From Kutzneria sp. CA-103260 (GTDB taxonomy: Bacteria > Actinomycetota > Actinomycetes > Mycobacteriales > Pseudonocardiaceae), in NCBI RefSeq assembly GCF_018263855.1, contig NZ_CP073318.1, forward strand, positions 11,284,001 through 11,348,000: a stretch of 64,000 bases of DNA. Reading direction: 5' to 3'. The position numbers were made by a program, and so were the translations under genes. Below the pieces are notes generated by a model, which had not been told where the DNA came from, ran no database searches, and worked only from the letters and a program-made list of their open reading frames with translations. The stretch's first letter is position 1; the number at the start of each line of letters is the position of its first letter. Shown piece after piece: positions 35,095 through 55,329 of this stretch.

Positions 35095-36792
35095 TCATCG
35101 GCGTGGCGGGTGGTGGTAGAAGCCGGCCCCGACCTTACGGCCCAATCGCCCCAGCCGGGTCAGCTCGGTCAGCATCACGGTCGGCTTCACGTCGGGGTCC
35201 TCGTTGACCTCGTGCAGCCTCCGCTGGATGGCTTCGCCGACGTCCAGGCCGATGGCGTCCATCAACGCGAACGGCCCCAACGGGTAGCCGAGGCCGCTTT
35301 CCACCGCCGTGTCGATGTCCTCGATGCTCGCCGCACCGGCCTCGACCTGCAGCACCGCGTCGTTGAGGTACGGGAACAGCAGGTAGTTGACGATGAAGCC
35401 GGCGCGGTCGGAGCAGTCGACGGGGGTCTTGCCGAGGGAGCGGGCCAGCGCGTGGGCGGTGGCGACGACGTCCTCGGCGGTGAACTTGGTGCGGCAGACC
35501 TCGACGAGGCCCATGGCCGGCGCGGGGTTGAAGAAGTGCATGCCGAGCACGTCATCGCGGCGGCCGGTGGCCTCGGCGCAGTCGCCGACCGACAGGCTGG
35601 AGGTGGTGGTGGTCAGGATCGCGCCGGGCCGGCAGACCCGGTCGAGGCGGCCGAAGATCTCGGCCTTGACGTCGTCGTCCTCAGCGACGGCCTCCATCAC
35701 CAGGTCCCGGTCGCCAAGATCGGCGAACGTGGAGGACGGGTGGAGTCGGGCCAGCGCGGCGCGGCGCTCGTCGGGGCTGACCTGGCCGCGTCGCACGGCC
35801 CGGACCAGGGCGGCGTCGATGGCCTCGACGGCGGCCTCGGCCTTGTTCTGGTTGCGGGCCAACAGGATGGTGTCCAACCCGCCCAGCGCGGTGACCTGGG
35901 CGATGCCCCGGGCCATGGTGCCGGAGCCGACGATGCCGACCCGCTCGACCGGTCGCGGCGTGGCCTCGTCGGCCAGGTTCGCCGCGACCGGCGGCACGAC
36001 GGCGCCGGAGGGCTGGTAGTCGTAGATGCCCTTGCCGGCCTTGCGGCCCAGTTCCTGGCGGGCGACCATCGCGATCAGCAGCGGGGCGGGTGCGTGCGCG
36101 GCGCGGCCGCTGCGCCGGTGCAGGTCCGCCAGCCCGGCCACGACCACGTCCACGCCGATCCGGTCCAGCAGCTCCAGCGGCCCGGCGGGCAGGCCGCAGC
36201 CCAGCCGCATGGCGGTGTCGATGTCCTCACGGGTGGCGTACCCGGCCTCGTACAGCGCGGCCGACCGGTTCAGGTAGCCCAGCAGCAGGTCCCAGGCCAG
36301 CTGCCGAGCCGGACCGAAGGTCTTCTCCTGCAACGGAAGTCGGCCCAGCAGCTCCCGCAGCACGTCGACGGCGTCGGGGTCGGACATGGTGGTCGCGACG
36401 ACCTCGAAGCCGGTGCCGGCCACCGGCGGGACGAGCAGGCGCAGCCCGACCAGCTTGGTCGGGTGGCCCGAGGCGGTGGCCAGCACGGGTAAGGACAGCG
36501 ACGCGGTGGTGGAGACCAGGACCGTGTCGGGGGCGCAGGCCGCGGCCACCGTACGCAGCACCGAGCTCTTGACCTCGGGATCCTCGGTCACGGCCTCGAT
36601 GACCAGACCGGCCCCCGACAGGGCGGAGATCTCGGTGGCGACCGGGATCTCCCGGGCCTGGGCCCGCGCCACGGCGGCGGGGTCGCAGTCCACGGCGATG
36701 ACCGGGATCCCGGCCCCGGCAAGCAGTTCGGCGCAGGCCAGCCCGAGTGAGCCGAGTCCGACGACGCCGACAGTCATGTTCTGTTCAGTCAC
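35095..36792 (-). CDS. Tandem-domain 3-hydroxyacyl-CoA dehydrogenase (acetoacetyl-/3-hydroxybutyryl-CoA supply)
   Basis: 565 residues, GTG start with AAGGA 8 nt upstream, 18 bp after the CCR stop. It consists of two head-to-tail 3-hydroxyacyl-CoA dehydrogenase units. The N-terminal unit (about 1-280) has GLGSLG for NAD binding, but its HFFNP-equivalent reads LRLLVP, so the catalytic His is absent. The C-terminal unit (about 285-565) has GSGTMARG and an intact MHFFNP with the Glu of the catalytic dyad. The expected reaction is reduction of acetoacetyl-CoA to 3-hydroxybutyryl-CoA, which after dehydration gives crotonyl-CoA for the adjacent CCR. Co-transcription with CCR and a PKS supports a role in making ethylmalonyl-CoA extender units. 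No thiolase or crotonase gene is present here; primary metabolism could supply those steps. Confidence 0.9.
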   Translation of the reverse strand: MTEQNMTVGVVGLGSLGLACAELLAGAGIPVIAVDCDPAAVARAQAREIPVATEISALSGAGLVIEAVTEDPEVKSSVLRTVAAACAPDTVLVSTTASLSLPVLATASGHPTKLVGLRLLVPPVAGTGFEVVATTMSDPDAVDVLRELLGRLPLQEKTFGPARQLAWDLLLGYLNRSAALYEAGYATREDIDTAMRLGCGLPAGPLELLDRIGVDVVVAGLADLHRRSGRAAHAPAPLLIAMVARQELGRKAGKGIYDYQPSGAVVPPVAANLADEATPRPVERVGIVGSGTMARGIAQVTALGGLDTILLARNQNKAEAAVEAIDAALVRAVRRGQVSPDERRAALARLHPSSTFADLGDRDLVMEAVAEDDDVKAEIFGRLDRVCRPGAILTTTTSSLSVGDCAEATGRRDDVLGMHFFNPAPAMGLVEVCRTKFTAEDVVATAHALARSLGKTPVDCSDRAGFIVNYLLFPYLNDAVLQVEAGAASIEDIDTAVESGLGYPLGPFALMDAIGLDVGEAIQRRLHEVNEDPDVKPTVMLTELTRLGRLGRKVGAGFYHHPPRR

Positions 36793-36810
36793 AGCAGATG
36801 TCCTTCCCGG

Positions 36811-38145
36811 TCAGATGCGGAACCTGGTCAGCTGGGGCAGGTGGCGTTCACGGGTCTCGGGGTCGGTGACGCCCAGATCGGCCTGCGGCGCCAGGCAGAG
36901 CACGCCGACCTTGCCGTCGTGCCGGTTGGCGTGCACCTCGCTGACGGCCTCGCCGATGTCGTCCAGTCCGTACACAGTGGACAGTGTCGGGTGCACCATG
37001 CCCTTGGCGATCAGGCGGTTGGCCTCCCAGGCCTCGCGGTAGTTGGCGAAGTGGGTGCCGACGATGCGCTTGAGCCGCATCCACAGGTGCCGGTTGTCGT
37101 AGACGTGTTCGTAGCCCGAGGTCGACGCGCAGGTCACGATGGTGCCGCCGCGCCGGGCCACGTACACGCTGGCGCCGAAGGTTTCCCGGCCGGGGTGCTC
37201 GAACACGATGTCGGGGTCCTCGCCGCCGGTCAGCTCGCGGACCAGGCCGCCGAACCGCTTCCACTCCCGCTGGTTCTGGGTGTGCTCGTCGGACCAGAAC
37301 CGCAGTCCCTCGGCCGACCGGTCGATCACCAGCTCCGCGCCCATGGACCGGACCAGCTCGGCCTTGCGCGGGCTGGACACCACGCACACCGGGATGCCGC
37401 CGCCGTTGAGCACGAGCTGGGTGGCGTACGAGCCGAGGCCGCCGGCCGCGCCCCAGATCAGCACGACGTCGCCCTGCTTCATGTGGGCGCCGTTGGCCGA
37501 GACCAGCTGCCGGTAGGCGGTGGAGTGGACCAGCCCGGAGGCGGCGGCCTCCTCCCACGTCAGGTGGGCCGGCTTGGGCATGAGCTGGTTGGCCTTGACC
37601 AGAGCCAGTTCGCCCAGGCCGCCGTAGTTGGTCTCGAAGCCCCAGATCCGCTGCTCGGGGTCGAGCATGGAGTCGTCGTGCCCGTCGGGATGAGTGAGCT
37701 CGACGTTGAGGCAGTGCGCGACGACGCGGTCGCCGGGCTTGACCGAGCGGACCGCGCCGCCGGTGCGCAGCACGACGCCGGACAGGTCGGAGCCGACCAC
37801 GTGGAAGGGCTGGTCGTGCTTCTCCGCGCCGGGCACGGTCGCGGCGTAGCGCTGCAGGAAGCCGAAGGTCGGCAGCGGCTCGAAGATCGAGGTCCAGACG
37901 GTGTTGTAGTTGATGCTGCTGGCCATGACGGCCACGAGCACTTCGTCGGGGCCGATGTCGGGGGTGGGGACCTCGCGGATGTGCAGGGCTTTGGCGGGGT
38001 CCTTGTCCCGGGTGGCCATGCCGGCGAACATCTCGGACTCGGCGGCGAGCACGACCGCGCCGCGATAGTTGTCCGGTACCGGCAGGGAGTTGAACTCCTG
38101 GGGTGAGGTGTCCTCGGAGAGGACGGCGTCGACTATGTGTTTCAC
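36811..38145 (-). CDS. ccr: Crotonyl-CoA carboxylase/reductase
   Basis: 444 residues, GTG start with AGGGAG 5 nt upstream. A medium-chain NADPH-dependent reductase of the CCR family: it reductively carboxylates crotonyl-CoA to ethylmalonyl-CoA using CO2. Visible family hallmarks are SSINYNTVW (CO2-pocket Asn), the Phe-Glu pair in WGFETNYGG, the nucleotide-binding WGAAGGLGSYA, and the His of THFANYREAWEAN. These correspond to the four CO2-contacting residues known from Kitasatospora Ccr. It lies between the starter PKS and the hydroxyacyl-CoA dehydrogenase on the same strand, so the extender-unit supply genes are probably transcribed with the PKS that uses them. A close CCR paralogue using longer 2-enoyl-CoAs is possible but less likely given its neighbour. 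Confidence 0.95.
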   Translation of the reverse strand: MKHIVDAVLSEDTSPQEFNSLPVPDNYRGAVVLAAESEMFAGMATRDKDPAKALHIREVPTPDIGPDEVLVAVMASSINYNTVWTSIFEPLPTFGFLQRYAATVPGAEKHDQPFHVVGSDLSGVVLRTGGAVRSVKPGDRVVAHCLNVELTHPDGHDDSMLDPEQRIWGFETNYGGLGELALVKANQLMPKPAHLTWEEAAASGLVHSTAYRQLVSANGAHMKQGDVVLIWGAAGGLGSYATQLVLNGGGIPVCVVSSPRKAELVRSMGAELVIDRSAEGLRFWSDEHTQNQREWKRFGGLVRELTGGEDPDIVFEHPGRETFGASVYVARRGGTIVTCASTSGYEHVYDNRHLWMRLKRIVGTHFANYREAWEANRLIAKGMVHPTLSTVYGLDDIGEAVSEVHANRHDGKVGVLCLAPQADLGVTDPETRERHLPQLTRFRI

Positions 38146-38200
38146 TTCGCTCCCTAGCCGGACCTGTCACCGGCACTCGGCTTCACCAGCACTGGACAGG

Positions 38201-38238
38201 CAGTGCGCGGGTGTCGGTCGGACCGACACCCGCCACTG
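38201..38238 (-). terminator. Hairpin between the starter PKS and ccr
   Basis: A near-perfect palindrome (CGGGTGTCGGTC with its complement, extended to CAGTG/CACTG arms with one bulged base) in the 114-bp gap after the starter PKS stop and before ccr. It has no T-run. It may terminate or attenuate read-through, lowering ccr expression relative to the PKS, or protect an mRNA 3' end. Confidence 0.6.
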
Positions 38239-38259
38239 GCCCTTCACGTCTGGCCGTGA

Positions 38260-50226
<11,967 letters not shown>

Positions 50227-50310
50227 GTCGAAAGTATTGGACCGACGTCCCACTCGACCGCCGGTCGCGACTCGTTGGTCTAGGTGAACTTCTACAAAGG
50301 CAGCGGCCGC

Positions 50311-51078
50311 TCAGCCCATGGCATAGGTGGTGCTGACCACGGGGCCGACGTAGTGGTCGAGCAGCCGCGACAGGTAGTCGGAGCCGAAGTCGATCTCGTT
50401 CCAGGCCGGCACCATGGCCCGCAGCTTCGCGGTCGAGGTGGGGTTGGTCGTCACCTTCACGTCCACCATGTTCCGGCTGGCCCGCACCCCGAGCCGGTCC
50501 TCGATGCCGTCCACGATCCGCTCGATCGGTTCCAGCACGCCGGACGCGACGTTGATCACCTCGTTGCGCACGCCCGCCTGGAGCACGCCGTCCAGCGCCT
50601 CGATCATGTGCCGCACGTCGAGCAGGTCGCGATAGGCGTTGCGGTGCAGGTTGACCGAGCCGCCGCGGATCTGGGTGATCAGCGACGGGATCAGCTGGTG
50701 CGGCTGCTGTCCCCGGCCCACGATGTGGCTCAGCCGCAGCGCCAGCCAGCGCGCGCCGGAGTTGGCCAGCGTGGCCTCCAGCGAGAGCTTGTGCCGGCCG
50801 TAGGCGGAGATCGGGTACACCGGCCCGCTCTCGCTGCCCGAGCAGCCCTCGGAACCGTACATCGAGTCGGACGCGGTGGAGAAGAACACCAGGGTGCGCC
50901 CGGCCTTGCGGCAGATCCGCGCCGTGTTGTGCACGAGTTCGGCCTCACGGTCGAAGTCGGCGATCGAGGCGCTGTTGGTCCGGGTCACCCCGGCGGCGAT
51001 CACGGTGGTGTCCCGGTACCGGTCGCCGAAGGCGGCACTCAGGTGGTTGGACAGGAACCCCTTGCCGATGATCTCCAT
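50311..51078 (-). CDS. NAD(P)-dependent epimerase/dehydratase-type SDR, probable NDP-4-ketohexose reductase
   Basis: 255 residues from the ATG at 51078, with GAGGGAG about 6 nt upstream; this start puts the nucleotide-binding motif at the N-terminus (GKGFLSNHL, residues 4-12). It is an extended SDR with Ser/Thr in FFSTAS and the catalytic YxxxK as YGRHK. It lacks a long N-terminal leader and is short for a 4,6-dehydratase, so 4-keto reduction or epimerisation of an NDP-sugar is more likely. It is a clear paralogue of the SDR starting at 63776 (about half the visible residues match). It sits 84 bp upstream of the starter PKS on the same strand behind a good promoter and may be co-transcribed with it. 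Assignment as the last sugar step is inference. Confidence 0.72.
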   Translation of the reverse strand: MEIIGKGFLSNHLSAAFGDRYRDTTVIAAGVTRTNSASIADFDREAELVHNTARICRKAGRTLVFFSTASDSMYGSEGCSGSESGPVYPISAYGRHKLSLEATLANSGARWLALRLSHIVGRGQQPHQLIPSLITQIRGGSVNLHRNAYRDLLDVRHMIEALDGVLQAGVRNEVINVASGVLEPIERIVDGIEDRLGVRASRNMVDVKVTTNPTSTAKLRAMVPAWNEIDFGSDYLSRLLDHYVGPVVSTTYAMG

Positions 51079-51166
51079 CGCCACTCCCTCTCGTCTGCCG
51101 CCCACGTGACGGGCATGGGAAGCCCAGTGAGACGGCGCGAGCGGGGCGGGAGATGGTGGCAACGCG

Positions 51167-51196
51167 AGTGTCGAGGCGGTTTCCGTTTCGTGTCAA
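51167..51196 (-). promoter_or_regulatory. Promoter upstream of the SDR/starter-PKS/ccr operon
   Basis: On the minus strand a perfect TTGACA -35 box (51191-51196) is followed after 18 nt by GACACT (51167-51172). The SDR start codon lies 88 nt downstream of the -10. This is the only consensus -35 box I found in the intergenic regions. It may drive SDR, starter PKS, ccr and dehydrogenase. Confidence 0.5.
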
Positions 51197-51240
51197 CGGA
51201 AGCTATAAGCACAACTAGTGACCCGGCCGATTCGGTTGAC

Positions 51241-51912
51241 TCAGCCGCAGTCCGAGCGTACGGCCAGGCCGGCGCTGTCGGCGAACACGGCGATCTGAAC
51301 CCTGTTCTGCAGCCCCAACTTCACCAGCAGCCGGGACACGTGCACCTTGACCATGGCCACGCTGATGGACAGCTCCCGGCCGATCTCCGGATTGGACATG
51401 CCCTCGCCGACGAGCCGGGCGACCTCCAGCTCCCGCCCGCACAGGCCGCGGGCCAGGTCGACGGACCGGTCCCGGCGGGCGTCCACCGCGTCCAGCACCA
51501 TGGTGACCAGGCTGCGCACCACCGGCTGGCACAGCACGACCTCGCCGGTGGCCGCCGCGAGCACCGCTGGCACGAGCTCGGCCGCCGCGGCGTCCTTGAG
51601 CAGGAACCCGCTCACGCCCACCCGCAGCGCCTCCACCACGTCCTGCTCGGCCAGCTCGGTGGCCAGGATGACCGCCTTCGGGGCCGATTCACCCTCGGTG
51701 ATCCGGTCCAGGCCGGGGAGCAGGGCGTCCAGCAGCACCACGTCCGGCCGGTGCGCGGCGACCGCGTCGGCCAGCGGCGTGCCGTCGGCGACCTCGGTGA
51801 TCACGCCCAGCCGGTCGTCCGCGCCCAGGATCGTGGTCAGGTGGGCGCGCACCAGTGGATCGCTGTCGACGACGAGGACGGAGACCCGGGACCGGCTGGC
51901 TGGTGCGCACAT
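51241..51912 (-). CDS. LuxR-family two-component response regulator
   Basis: 223 residues from the ATG at 51912. The receiver domain (about 8-125) has the acidic pair in VVDSDP, the phospho-acceptor Asp62 in VVLLDALLP and the conserved Lys in GFLLKDA. The C-terminal LuxR-type helix-turn-helix (about 160-215) shows LCGRELEVARLVGEGMSN and the recognition helix region VAMVKVHVSRLL. It is a NarL/FixJ-type DNA-binding regulator, divergent from the adjacent histidine kinase with 175 bp between starts, and its natural partner. Both promoters lie in that gap. It is probably the pathway's switch or a local stress/metabolite sensor output; targets are not evident from the sequence. Confidence 0.9.
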   Translation of the reverse strand: MCAPASRSRVSVLVVDSDPLVRAHLTTILGADDRLGVITEVADGTPLADAVAAHRPDVVLLDALLPGLDRITEGESAPKAVILATELAEQDVVEALRVGVSGFLLKDAAAAELVPAVLAAATGEVVLCQPVVRSLVTMVLDAVDARRDRSVDLARGLCGRELEVARLVGEGMSNPEIGRELSISVAMVKVHVSRLLVKLGLQNRVQIAVFADSAGLAVRSDCG

Positions 51913-51919
51913 GTTGCGG

Positions 51920-51925
51920 ACGGTA
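51920..51925 (-). promoter_or_regulatory. -10 element, leaderless promoter of the response regulator
   Basis: Minus-strand TACCGT ends 7 nt before the ATG at 51912, with no Shine-Dalgarno. The surrounding GGCTACCGTCCGC is identical to the sequence before the 3,5-epimerase start (57621-57633), with the same spacing to ATG. Confidence 0.5.
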
Positions 51926-52073
51926 GCCGCTTGCCCTTGTGCTACGAATCGGACGAAGGTCGAGACCTGGAGCTCCTTACGTCCAAGATCATCTTGGTGG
52001 TGACCCGACTCACGACGGTGAGTGATGGGGCAGAACCCGCGGGACATGCCCCCTGCCGGGTCCGGTCGACCAC

Positions 52074-52079
52074 TAGCAT
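52074..52079 (+). promoter_or_regulatory. -10 element, leaderless promoter of the histidine kinase
   Basis: TAGCAT ends 8 nt before the GTG start at 52088, with no Shine-Dalgarno between. It fits the TAnnnT box of actinobacterial leaderless genes; no clear -35. Confidence 0.45.
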
Positions 52080-52087
52080 GACTCACC

Positions 52088-53356
52088 GTGACCCGTGTGA
52101 AGGCAGCTGCACCCAGCCCCAGACCGGGTCCGGACAACCCGAGCATGCTGCCGGCCAGGCTGAGCGGCGACTGGACCGATGACGACCCCGGCCGGCGGTC
52201 GGCCAGGGACTGGGCCGTCGACCTGCTCTGCGTGCTGGTGTCCCTGGCCATCGGCGCCCTCACGCTGCTGATCTCCCCGATCGACGACCCGTTCACCCCC
52301 ATCTGGTGGATCAGCGTCGTGATCGGTGTCCTCGCGTCGCTGTCGCTGATGGTGCGCCGTGAGTTCGCGGTCACCCTGACCCTGATCCTGATGGTGCTGT
52401 CGACGGTGTTCATGACCGCGGGCGGGGGCACCGTGATCGCGCTGTTCACCACCGCCGTGCACCGCAGGACCAGGCCGGTCGTCCTGCTGACGCTGCTGGC
52501 GCTCGTGTCCACCCTCGTCCAGTACCAGGCGCAGCCGGTGGATCCGGACACGCCGCAGTCCTACTGGATCGCGGTCGTCATCGACTCGCTGTTGCTGGTG
52601 CTGGCCGTCGGGTGGGGGATGGCCGTGCGCGCCCGCCGGCAGCTGGTCGTGTCGCTGGCCGAACGGGCTCGCCGGGCCGAGACCGAGCAGGAACTGAGGG
52701 TTGGTCAGGCTCGCCTGCGGGAACGTGAGCGCATCGCCCGCGAGATGCACGACGCGCTCGCGCACCGGCTGTCGCTGCTGAGCATGCACGCGGGCGCGCT
52801 GGAGTTCCGGCCCGACATGCCGGAGGACCAGCTCAGCAAGGCGGCCGGCGTCATCCGGGCCACCGCCCACCAGTCGCTGCTCGACCTGCGCGAGGTGATC
52901 TACGTCCTGCGCGAGCCCGACGGCGGCGGGGACCTCCAGCTGCCGAAGGTCACGCTGGACGACCTGGCGACCCTGGTCGAGGAGACCAGGCAGACCGGCA
53001 CCACGGTCGTCTTCCAGGAGCGGGTCGAGGCGGCCGAGGAGGCGTCGGCGCCGTTGTGCCGCAACGTCTACCGCGTCATGCAGGAGGGGCTGACCAACGC
53101 TCGCAAGCACGCGCCGGCCGCGACCGTGCACGTCGAGCTGTGGGGCGGTCCCGAGGCCGGTCTCACCCTGGAGCTGCGCAATCCGCTGCTGGCCGGACCG
53201 CCGCCGGGCCGGCCGGCGGCCGGGGTGCCCGGCGCCGGCTACGGGCTGGCCGGGCTGGCCGAGCGCGTCGCGCTGGCCGGCGGGCGGCTTGAGCACGGCC
53301 GAACCGTCAGCGACGAGTTCCGGGTCCGGGTCTGGCTCCCGTGGCCCTCCGAGTGA
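52088..53356 (+). CDS. Membrane sensor histidine kinase (HisKA_3 family)
   Basis: 422 residues, GTG start. After a Pro-rich N-terminal stretch of about 40 residues come five or six hydrophobic segments (about 42-64, 73-90, 93-125, 130-147, 160-183). A cytoplasmic dimerisation/phospho-acceptor domain follows with His221 in EMHDALAHRLS. The ATP-binding domain shows the N-box (NARKHAP) and a G-box (GYGLAGLAERV). This NarL-partner kinase class phosphorylates LuxR-type regulators; the divergent regulator at 51241-51912 is the obvious partner. There is no large extracytoplasmic sensor domain, so it probably senses within or near the membrane, such as cell-envelope stress or a lipophilic ligand. Confidence 0.9.
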   Translation: MTRVKAAAPSPRPGPDNPSMLPARLSGDWTDDDPGRRSARDWAVDLLCVLVSLAIGALTLLISPIDDPFTPIWWISVVIGVLASLSLMVRREFAVTLTLILMVLSTVFMTAGGGTVIALFTTAVHRRTRPVVLLTLLALVSTLVQYQAQPVDPDTPQSYWIAVVIDSLLLVLAVGWGMAVRARRQLVVSLAERARRAETEQELRVGQARLRERERIAREMHDALAHRLSLLSMHAGALEFRPDMPEDQLSKAAGVIRATAHQSLLDLREVIYVLREPDGGGDLQLPKVTLDDLATLVEETRQTGTTVVFQERVEAAEEASAPLCRNVYRVMQEGLTNARKHAPAATVHVELWGGPEAGLTLELRNPLLAGPPPGRPAAGVPGAGYGLAGLAERVALAGGRLEHGRTVSDEFRVRVWLPWPSE

Positions 53357-53509
53357 CGTTCTGGGATTACGACCAAAGTCGGTGATTGTGGGCTACCAAC
53401 GGCGCGCAGCGCTGTGCTATTGCCCGCTGTGACGTTCCCGGCCGGGTCCGCAGACTTGTCACCAGGTCGCTCTCGTTCCGGCCTTCGCTCACTGACTAGG
53501 GGTACTACC

Positions 53510-53833
53510 GTGGAAGACTGGCGTTCGGTTGTCGCTCTCGTTCTCGCTGTCGGGTTCGCGCTGGTGCTGGTGCGCCTGCTGCTGGCCATGCTCAACGTGG
53601 TCTCCTCGACGGCCAAGACGACCAAGGGCGGCCCGTACAACCGGCTGCTGGGCTTCGTGCACGTGTTCAACCTGGTCGGACTGGCCGCGGTCGTCTACGC
53701 CCAGCTGCTGTTCAACGGGGAGCCGCCGCAGATCCCGCTGGACATCGCCGGCGTCGGGTGCCTGGTGGTCGGCCTGACGTGGTCCAGCATCCTGGAGCGT
53801 AAGGCCCGGCGGCTGGCGCGCAGGGCCGCCTGA
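53510..53833 (+). CDS. Small hydrophobic membrane protein, unknown function
   Basis: 107 residues from the GTG at 53510, preceded by AGGGG about 7 nt upstream. An upstream in-frame start at 53414 would add a non-hydrophobic 32-residue leader and is less likely. Three hydrophobic segments are predicted (about 6-28, 42-65, 72-92), followed by a strongly basic tail (ERKARRLARRAA) likely on the cytoplasmic side. I do not recognise the family. It follows the histidine kinase gene by 153 bp on the same strand and could share its transcript. A role in the kinase signalling or in resistance/transport is conceivable, but nothing in the sequence proves it. Confidence 0.65.
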   Translation: MEDWRSVVALVLAVGFALVLVRLLLAMLNVVSSTAKTTKGGPYNRLLGFVHVFNLVGLAAVVYAQLLFNGEPPQIPLDIAGVGCLVVGLTWSSILERKARRLARRAA

Positions 53834-53964
53834 AATCGCGGCCGAAATCGGGTGCCGCGACCGGCGGCGGAAAACACTTTAGGGAGATTTATAGAAAATC
53901 GGCGGTGGACCTTTTTCTCGCATTTGCGGACGCGAATAAACCGTTGGAGGTCCGGCAATAGGGG

Positions 53965-53993
53965 TTGGTTATGGCGGAAGGCGTGCATAGACT
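53965..53993 (+). promoter_or_regulatory. Leaderless promoter of the C-methyltransferase
   Basis: TTGGTT (53965-53970), a 17-nt spacer and TAGACT (53988-53993), ending 7 nt before the ATG at 54001. This is the best-formed promoter of the leaderless set. The region 53834-54000 is locally A/T-rich for this window and carries no gene. Confidence 0.55.
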
Positions 53994-54000
53994 CGCAACT

Positions 54001-55218
54001 ATGACAGCTTGCCGTATCTGCGGCGGTGACCTCGTGGAGTTCTACGATTTCGGGCGCCAGCCGCTTTCTGACGCATTCCACAAGCCGGGCCAATTCCAGG
54101 ACGAGTTCTTCTTCCGCCTCGCGGTCGGTTTGTGCACCGACTGCACGATGGTGCAGCTCATGGAGGAAGTGCCTCGGGACAAGATGTTCCACGAGGACTA
54201 CCCGTACTACTCCTCGGGCTCCGCGGTCATGCGCAAGCACTTCGAGCTGACCGCTCGCCGTTTCATCGAGACCGAGCTGACCGGCCCCGCGCCCTTCGCG
54301 GTGGAGATCGGCAGCAACGACGGCATCATGCTCAAGACCATCGCCGACGCCGGCATCAAGCACCTGGGCGTCGAGCCGTCGGGCGGGGTCGCCGAGCTCT
54401 CCCGGAGCAAGGGCGTCCGGGTGCTCAACGAGTTCTTCCAGGAGTCCACCGCGGTCGAGATCGCCGCGACCGACGGCCAGGCCGACGTGATCTTCTCGGC
54501 CAACACGATCTGCCACATCCCCTACCTGGACTCGATCTTCAAGGGTGTGGACGCGCTGCTCAAGCCGAACGGCGTGTTCGTGTTCGAGGACCCCTACCTG
54601 GGCGAGATCGTCCGCCGCACCTCCTTCGACCAGATCTACGACGAGCACTACTACTTCTTCACCGCCCGCTCGGTGCAGTCCATGGCCCGCCGCTACGGCT
54701 TCGAGCTGGTCGACGTCGAGCGCCTGCCGGTGCACGGCGGCGAGACCCGCTACACCATCGCCCGCCAGGGCGCGCGCCAGCCGTCTCCCGCGGTGGCCGA
54801 GATGATCGCCGAGGAGAACGCGCGCGGCCTGGCCACGCTGCCCACGCTGGAGGGCTTCGGCGAGAACGTCACCAAGATCAAGGACGACCTGGTGGCGCTG
54901 CTGACCAAGCTGAAGGCCGAGGGCAAGACGGTGGCCGCCTACGGCGCGACCGCCAAGAGCGCGACCGTGGCCAACCTGTGCGGGCTGAGCGCCGACCTGG
55001 TGTCCTACGTGTGCGACACCACCCCGCAGAAGCAGAACCGGGTCTCCCCGGGCACCCACATCCCGGTCCGCCCGGCCGAGGCGTTCCACGAGGACACGCC
55101 GGACTACGCCCTGCTGTTCGCGTGGAACCACGCCGAAGAGATCATGGCGAAGGAGAAGCAGTTCCGCGACGGCGGTGGCAAGTGGATCCTGTATGTCCCC
55201 GAGGTGCACGTGGTCTGA
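54001..55218 (+). CDS. NDP-hexose 3-C-methyltransferase (TylCIII/EryBIII/EvaC type)
   Basis: 405 residues from the ATG at 54001. This start is chosen because a TTGGTT-N17-TAGACT promoter ends 7 nt upstream and because family members begin just before the zinc motif; ATG 53971 is an alternative. Order: N-terminal Zn site (CRIC near residue 4 and CTDC about 30 residues on), SAM-binding EIGSNDG, the DEHYYFF segment that holds the proposed Glu-His catalytic pair in the related TcaB9, and a C-terminal Rossmann-like domain (AYGATAKS). Known members transfer a methyl from SAM to C-3 of an NDP-4-keto-2,6-dideoxyhexose or its 3-amino form. With the 2,3-dehydratase and aminotransferase nearby, a branched 3-amino-3-C-methyl sugar is the likely product; a mycarose-type sugar is the alternative. 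Confidence 0.93.
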   Translation: MTACRICGGDLVEFYDFGRQPLSDAFHKPGQFQDEFFFRLAVGLCTDCTMVQLMEEVPRDKMFHEDYPYYSSGSAVMRKHFELTARRFIETELTGPAPFAVEIGSNDGIMLKTIADAGIKHLGVEPSGGVAELSRSKGVRVLNEFFQESTAVEIAATDGQADVIFSANTICHIPYLDSIFKGVDALLKPNGVFVFEDPYLGEIVRRTSFDQIYDEHYYFFTARSVQSMARRYGFELVDVERLPVHGGETRYTIARQGARQPSPAVAEMIAEENARGLATLPTLEGFGENVTKIKDDLVALLTKLKAEGKTVAAYGATAKSATVANLCGLSADLVSYVCDTTPQKQNRVSPGTHIPVRPAEAFHEDTPDYALLFAWNHAEEIMAKEKQFRDGGGKWILYVPEVHVV

Positions 55219-55234
55219 CCGACAACCCGCACGC

Positions 55235-55272
55235 GAAATAGCGTCACGCCGGAAGAGGCGTGACGCTATTTC
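55235..55272. terminator. Bidirectional-looking terminator after the C-methyltransferase
   Basis: Perfect 16-bp arms (GAAATAGCGTCACGCC and its complement, 55235-55250 and 55257-55272) with a 6-nt loop, followed by TTTG. It lies 16 bp after the methyltransferase stop. Confidence 0.85.
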
Positions 55273-55293
55273 TTTGCGCCAGGTGAGAGAAGA

Positions 55294-55322
55294 GGGCGGC
55301 ACGGTGTTTCCCCGTGCCGCCC
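55294..55322 (-). terminator. Terminator after the LLM oxidoreductase
   Basis: Perfect 11-bp GC-rich arms (GGGCGGCACGG and its complement) with a 7-nt loop, just past the stop of the minus-strand oxidoreductase. Together with the hairpin at 55235 it separates two convergent transcripts. Confidence 0.8.
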
Positions 55323-55329
55323 ATGGCCC

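Noticed and set aside
35023..36492. Plus-strand open frame of about 490 codons opposite the hydroxyacyl-CoA dehydrogenase gene
   Set aside because: Low-complexity antisense frame; the minus-strand gene has two recognisable dehydrogenase domains and a proper ribosome site.
51913..52551. N-terminal extension of the response regulator to 52551
   Set aside because: It would overlap the divergent histidine kinase gene. The receiver domain begins just after the ATG at 51912, which has a -10 box at the right distance.
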